From Congeria kusceri (lineage: Eukaryota; Mollusca; Bivalvia; Myida; Dreissenidae), in NCBI GenBank assembly GCA_027627225.1, contig JAPFQT010000086.1, forward strand, positions 186,001-250,000: DNA of 64,000 nt. The letters run 5' to 3'. Positions 59,240 to 64,000 of the stretch are shown here, in pieces (positions within the stretch are counted from its first letter, which is position 1; every line of letters begins with the position of its first letter). A program made the position numbers and the translations under genes. Under the pieces are notes generated by a model. It did no database searches. It was given only the letters and a program-made list of their open reading frames with translations, and was not told the DNA's origin.

Positions 59240-59702
59240 AATTCTAACATGATAGACGCTAATTTTTCTATAGACAAATAACAAAACTAGCGTTGTTAAA
59301 CTACCCAATAAACAACAAAAAAGAAGTCCCTATTCTGAACGGAAAATGTAAGGAGTTCCAATTACGGGTGCAAAAATATAAATTATGTCAAATCAAATTA
59401 GAATCTAAATCATTTGCGCATTATCGTCGTTAATCGGCCAATAAACAACTCTTTGTCGTTCTGATGCGTGGCTATTAAACAAATTGGGCTAACACTTACG
59501 TGGTTTAATTCCTACGCATCAGAACTCCAAATCGTTGTTAATTGGTCGCTAGACAACGACAAATCTAAAATTATAAGTCTTTGTCGTTCTGATGCGTGAC
59601 TGTTTAACAATTCGGGATACCACCCTTGTGATTTAATTCCTAAGCATCAGAAATCCAAATTGTTGTTTATTAGTCGATAATCAACGATAAATCGAAAATA
59701 AA
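59240..59702 (-). mobile_element. Two-module family, copy H, inner module duplicated
   Basis: The outer module (ATTCTAACATGATAGACGCT ... AAATTAGAATCTAAATCAT) is followed by two successive inner modules. One has TCTTTGTCGTTCTGATGCGT at about 59453, the other the same string at about 59578, each with its CATCAGAA...CCAAAT...GTTGTT closing part. This makes the copy about 130 bases longer than the others. Confidence 0.75.
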
Positions 59703-59907
59703 AATCTGAAATAAATAACGCCTGCTTAATAATTTTAAGTTGAACATTTCAGCAAAGGAACTTATGAAATATAATGAAATTAACACTCTAAATATGATAA
59801 TGCAGATCATTTGTATTTGTATTTTACAAATTGTATTCACGACTAACACAATGTTAATCATAAACTTAAAGCTGACTTAAAAATAAACGCTTATTATCGA
59901 TAGCACT

Positions 59908-59952
59908 AGTGACAACTAGGTGTTGCTCCTAGCAGCAGTTGCTTCCATTAGA
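59908..59952. repeat. Short GGGAGACAAC-type repeat, copy 4 (partial)
   Basis: GTGACAACTAGGTGTTGCTC ... GCAGCAGTTGCTTCCATTAG; the left end is eroded. Confidence 0.5.
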
Positions 59953-59954
59953 TC

Positions 59955-61380
59955 GACGCGACCTGATCGACCGCCAGTTGTAAAGTGTTTTTATACACTT
60001 GATTAAAGTTTTGTTTAATATTTTATTTTATCGAAAGGAAACAAAAGTAATAATGTTTGTGATGTTAAGTTGCAGATAACAGGCCACAGCTTCTAGGACT
60101 ATTAGAACTATTGGAAGCGACTAACATTATATTTTAAAGGCTTTATCTGCTCTAGGATTTATTATGCTGTTGGAAGCATATTTTAGAAACAAACTTATTT
60201 TTTGATAATTGCATTTTTTTGGCATGTTACACACACAACCCGATCAAGGATCAAATGCAGTCAGCGGCGTCATAATGGAAACCGCGCCGTGGGAAAATGT
60301 CGGTTTTGTTCGTGTTTTTTAAATGTTGCTGAATTACTTGAAATACGTTGTTGGTAATGAAACTTTGAACAATGTTTCCAAAAGATTCATGATTATTATT
60401 ATATATGTTTCTAGTTTGTGACATATAGTATTACATGTACAATGATAAGTCCAGTAGACAATCTTATTGAAATATCGTATAGATACGATGTGCGGAAATG
60501 CTCAGTTTTATAATTCCTTTGCATATTATGTTGAATAAAACACAAAGCGGATACGGTTTCAATTGTTCATTTAACTTTGTGTAGGCTACATTTAAAATTG
60601 CATTTATTTTATTAAATACGAAGGAGTAAAAGTTTAACAGAAACCTTAAGATGTAAGAGTAATAGAACGAATTTCAAACTTCGCGAACTCAACGAGAAAT
60701 TCGGTTCTAAAATAAGCTCATCTGGTAATTATACAAAAAGTTGTAGTTGCCAATTAAGAAAAATCTTGATATTCTAAAATTATCAATCGGATTTTTTTTT
60801 CACAAAGAAATCCATTGTTTGAATATTTTGTAACAGAAGTTTCAATATAATTCAAGTGTATCAACATTTAGTATTTGTCATGCACATGTTGGAATCACAG
60901 CGTTTCAAACGCAAATTCTTATTTTGACTTATTTTCATCTAAAGTTAAGAACGATTTTAAACTCTTTATGAAAATGGGGCCATATTCCAGAAACATCTTC
61001 AGTGAAATCTTATCCTTAGCCTTAAAATCGGCATTTTTCTTAAACATTTTAATCCATGTATACATTATATTCTGCTAAATGTTCATTAATTATCAATGTA
61101 TTGTTATCTAGTATTTACTTAACCGTTATTGAAATCATTAATTTATATGTAGTTTTAAAAATATTGCTTTGCGAAAATTGGAACTTAAGTGAAAATATTT
61201 AAGATAAACTTAAGATGTTTCTGGAGTATGGCCCATGGGCCCAAGCGTCTTTTGTAGCATTATATGTTAATCAAGAGACTACATGAAGCCATAATAGCTT
61301 TCCTGCACGACACACGAATTTAACGAGTTTCTCGTGTTTTACGATAATTGATCGAGCAAGCAACTTTCACTGACCATACA
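59955..61380. other. Stretch without recognisable genes
   Basis: AT-rich. A small CpG patch at 60255-60300 (CAGCGGCGTCATAATGGAAA) is present without linked exon. Nothing else supported. Confidence 0.4.
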
Positions 61381-61387
61381 TGTACAC

Positions 61388-61406
61388 TGTGCACGAGGAT
61401 ATCGTG
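61388..61406. repeat. TGTGCACGAGGATATCGTG motif, copy 3
   Basis: Identical to the copies at 48524 and 52331. Confidence 0.7.
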
Positions 61407-61409
61407 CAG

Positions 61410-62454
61410 TTGCAGGACAGTCTCTACCACACCTTAGAACCAGATTTACCACACCAATAGTCGGCGAAAGCAACAAAAGAAACACAACGTGTATACGTAT
61501 ATTGATTGGTTTCTTACTGTAATTATGTTTTCTTTATAATTCATATTGCCTATGGTTGTCAGAGGCAAGAAAGAGTGTGCAATAAAAAAGGTTATGAAAA
61601 AGAACGTTATACTTCTGCAAAACATGCGAGTTAAAGTCGAAAATCTTGTAAAATCAACGACAAATTTCGAGTTTAAACATAAACCTATTAAATCGGTATA
61701 CCCTTTTCCAAGCCGGCTCATTCAATATTCACACCAAATTGCAGATTTGTGTAATGTTTGATATGATAGTTCTAGCGTGTTAAAGTAATGTGGTGTACAA
61801 AACAGTGGCATCAATACCCGGCGATTTCATGTTTTTGTCGGCACTATTGGTCAGTTAAATAAAAATGTATTGCGAAACTAGGCTTTTAAACACGTTTGTG
61901 TGCTTTAAAAATTACATCTCGTCTTATTCTGTTCGAGAGACGTGTTTTTCCGTTTGTGCGTCCGTCTGTGCCGTCAGTAACGTGTAATATTTTATGCTCG
62001 TTTCTACAAAATCGTATTCGACATTAAATAGATCAAGAACATCTGTATATAAATATGAAAACATTCATGACTGATTAACTTCAAACGTGTACATCGTGAA
62101 TTATTTGTATTTTAAGAAATCGTAGATGCTTGATCCTGTCCATAACACCATTATTTGGGTACAAGTTACGCTATAACATATTTGGCATTTTTGGAAAGGT
62201 AAATTTAATGAGTGATGGAAAATACTGAGCTGATGCTTATTTAAGTGTAAATGATCTCTGTCCATTGTGAATATCATTTAACAAAGCTCACGCACATGCT
62301 TATGAGTTGTCCAGTCAAATGTGTTATGCACTCTTTTCCTTCGAAACGAACGAACGGATGGGCGAACGGGTGAACTTTTGCATTATGTTCAATTTAAGTT
62401 CAGAATAATTTTAGAATCCGCATAAATACGGGAGTAGAGAAGACTAAAATACTG
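61410..62454. other. Stretch without recognisable genes
   Basis: Open frames of up to 91 codons near 61446-61761 on both strands have no domain or gene signals that I can support. Confidence 0.4.
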
Positions 62455-62455
62455 A

Positions 62456-62868
62456 TTGTTGGTTGTGCTCCGTCGTTGCGTCGCTTGGTTGAGTTCCGTC
62501 GTTGTGTCACTTGGTTGTGCTCCGTCGTTGCGTCGCTTGGTTGTGTTCCGTCGTTGTGTCACTGGTTGTGTTCCGTCGTTGTGTCACTGGTTGTGTTCCA
62601 TCGTTGTGTCCCTTGGCTGTGTTCCGTAACGCTGCTGTGACGCTTGGTTGTTTTATGCTGTTGTGTCGCCTGGTTGTGTTACGCTGTTGTGTCGCCTGGT
62701 TGCGTTACGCTGCTGTGTCGCCTGGTTGTGTTACGTTGTTGTGTCGCCTGGTTGTGTTACGTTGTTGTGTCGCCTGGTTGTGTTATGTTGTTGTGTCGCC
62801 TCGTTGTGTTACTCTGTTGTGTCGGCTGGTTGTGTTATGTTGTTATGTCGCCTCGTTGTGTGTGTGTT
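62456..62868. repeat. 26-bp minisatellite, about 16 copies
   Basis: Unit close to CTGGTTGTGTTACGCTGTTG plus TGTCGC, with CCGTCGTTG variants at the left. Same period and strongly similar unit to the array at 41355-41998. It ends directly at copy I of the two-module family. Long Cys/Val/Leu-rich open frames here are spurious. Confidence 0.88.
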
Positions 62869-62869
62869 A

Positions 62870-63210
62870 TTTAAGAAATCATTTTCGATTTATCGTTGTT
62901 TATCGGCCAATAAACACAGATTTGGAGTTCTGATGCATAGGAATTAAACCACGAGGACGTTAGCCCGAGTGGTTTAATAGCCACGACGAAGAACGACAAA
63001 GAATTGTTTATTGACCAATAAACAACGATAGGACTAAAATTATTTCGATTCTAACATGATTTGACAAATATGTTTGCAATTATAATGAGAACTACTGCAT
63101 TTTACTAATCTCTGCTCAGAATCGGGACTAATTTTTGCGTTAGTTTCACAACGAAAATTGTGTTCTTTGTGTATAGAACAATTAGCGAGTATATCATGTT
63201 AGAATTACAC
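62870..63210 (+). mobile_element. Two-module inverted-repeat family, copy I
   Basis: Near-complete copy. Inner module: CGATTTATCGTTGTTTATCG, GGAGTTCTGATGCATAGG, CACGAGGACGTTAGCCCGAG, AAGAACGACAAAG, GACCAATAAACAACGATAGG. Outer module: GATTCTAACATGATTTGACA ... GAGTATATCATGTTAGAAT. The outer module has its own 12-bp inverted termini (ATTCTAACATGA / TCATGTTAGAAT) and the inner module has palindromic borders. Confidence 0.8.
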
Positions 63211-63214
63211 TTAA

Positions 63215-64000
63215 CAGTGTATAGCCGCAGTTTAATGAAAAGATTATTAAAACTGTTTAATGAGTACCGGTATGTTTTTTTTTAAATTTCATTTGTGTTT
63301 AACGCGTATTTTTCGGACACACCTCTTGCTTTTCAGTTATATGTCTATATGTAGATTCGTTAATATTGAGGAAGTGTTGTATCTAAAATCGTGCATTCAA
63401 TTAACAGTTTTCCTTATTTTTACGTCGGAAAAAAAATTGTGCGCCAGATTGTCAGCAGTTTATGATGACGAAAATGTTTGTGAAAGAGTGTGGAAGAACA
63501 AAGTATTGCATTACTACAATAAAAATATTCGTACATTAAAACGATCTGTTTATCAACCGCATTGCGACTGTTGTCTAACAGTGTCCATATACAATACATA
63601 AAGGCAATAATGACCAAGCATAGGAAATTGCAGTTTATACAGTTTTTTCTCGAGGGTTTGATTTGCTGAAGGTTTTAGTGAATCAGATTCCGCAAACTAA
63701 CAGCCATATGTGTACATTGACCAAATGTTTGTCACCCGAATAGTTTAAAATGAAACTAACAATACCCTGTATATGTGATATATTTTAATTGGTTTTATTT
63801 GATCAGTAAATACTGTTGCATTTGTATTTGCTAGCTACATATAATTCATAATTGAAAAGTAAAGCAAATTCCATTAAGGAATATAATAAAATATCATAAA
63901 AAATAAAAACAATTCATGTATGATTATGCCGCTCCTTAATTATTGTGTTCGTGATAAAAATATCCTCATCACATACGTGAAGCACGGGAGACAACGCGAT
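63215..64000. other. Right edge without recognisable genes
   Basis: A 113-codon plus-strand open frame at 63260-63601 shows no domain. A fifth GGGAGACAAC repeat starts at 63983 and is cut by the window end. Confidence 0.35.

Noticed and set aside
62502..62947. Cys/Val/Leu-rich open frames that could suggest membrane proteins
   Set aside because: They are readings of the second 26-bp array in three frames.

Overview
The window looks like a piece of animal nuclear genome, most probably a marine or freshwater bivalve mollusc. It is AT-rich, has spliced genes with GT/AG introns, and carries a B-box/coiled-coil/NHL-type TRIM-like gene of the kind greatly expanded in bivalves. It is packed with tRNA-derived SINE-like sequence, short inverted-repeat elements and 'ATGCCCCCG...', 'AGCTCACCTGAGC...' and 'GGGAGACAAC' repeats that I associate with mollusc genomes. 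The exact species cannot be told from sequence alone.

Genes. The only gene I can join with confidence is a three-exon, 565-residue TRIM-like gene on the plus strand (9055-9389, 10837-11849, 12776-13125). It has two B-boxes, a coiled coil and an NHL-like beta-propeller but no RING. Around it lie phase-compatible plus-strand exons of an unrecognised gene (3010-3106, 4243-4352, 7319-7424, 7894-8022 and perhaps 22904-23045). They encode a Cys-rich EGF/laminin-EGF-like module followed by helical sequence. If these exons belong together, the TRIM-like gene is nested in their intron. The Cys-rich exon is duplicated at 6074-6173 within a larger segmental duplication. A probable minus-strand terminal exon lies at the left edge (89-231), and a weaker one at 29682-29945.

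Layout. 1-8 kb holds exons of the unrecognised gene plus two repeat elements. 9-13 kb is the TRIM-like gene. 14-20.5 kb is dense nested repeats: a tRNA-containing element split by two larger elements, one of which is itself interrupted by a 483-bp transposon. 20.6-33 kb is intronic or intergenic sequence with repeats and minisatellites. About 33.63-39.74 kb is a decayed 6.1-kb Mutator-like DNA transposon with 27-bp terminal inverted repeats, a MULE transposase, a SWIM-like motif, an Ulp1/C48-type protease and a PHD-like finger, all on the minus strand. One end carries an 11-fold array of a 40-bp repeat. 40-64 kb is gene-poor and dominated by minisatellites (21-, 24-, 26-, 35- and 40-bp units occur across the window), a foldback element, a mariner fossil, SINE copies and most copies of a two-module inverted-repeat family whose modules flip and duplicate independently.

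The most interesting material is not a gene pathway but the repeat biology. It includes the MULE-Ulp1 element with its amplified subterminal repeat. It also includes at least seven structurally parallel Helentron-like non-autonomous elements (short inverted repeat, tandem-repeat core, short inverted repeat, hairpin, CTTGTT-like end), and the modular inverted-repeat family with nested inversions. All calls were made by eye; no database search was run.
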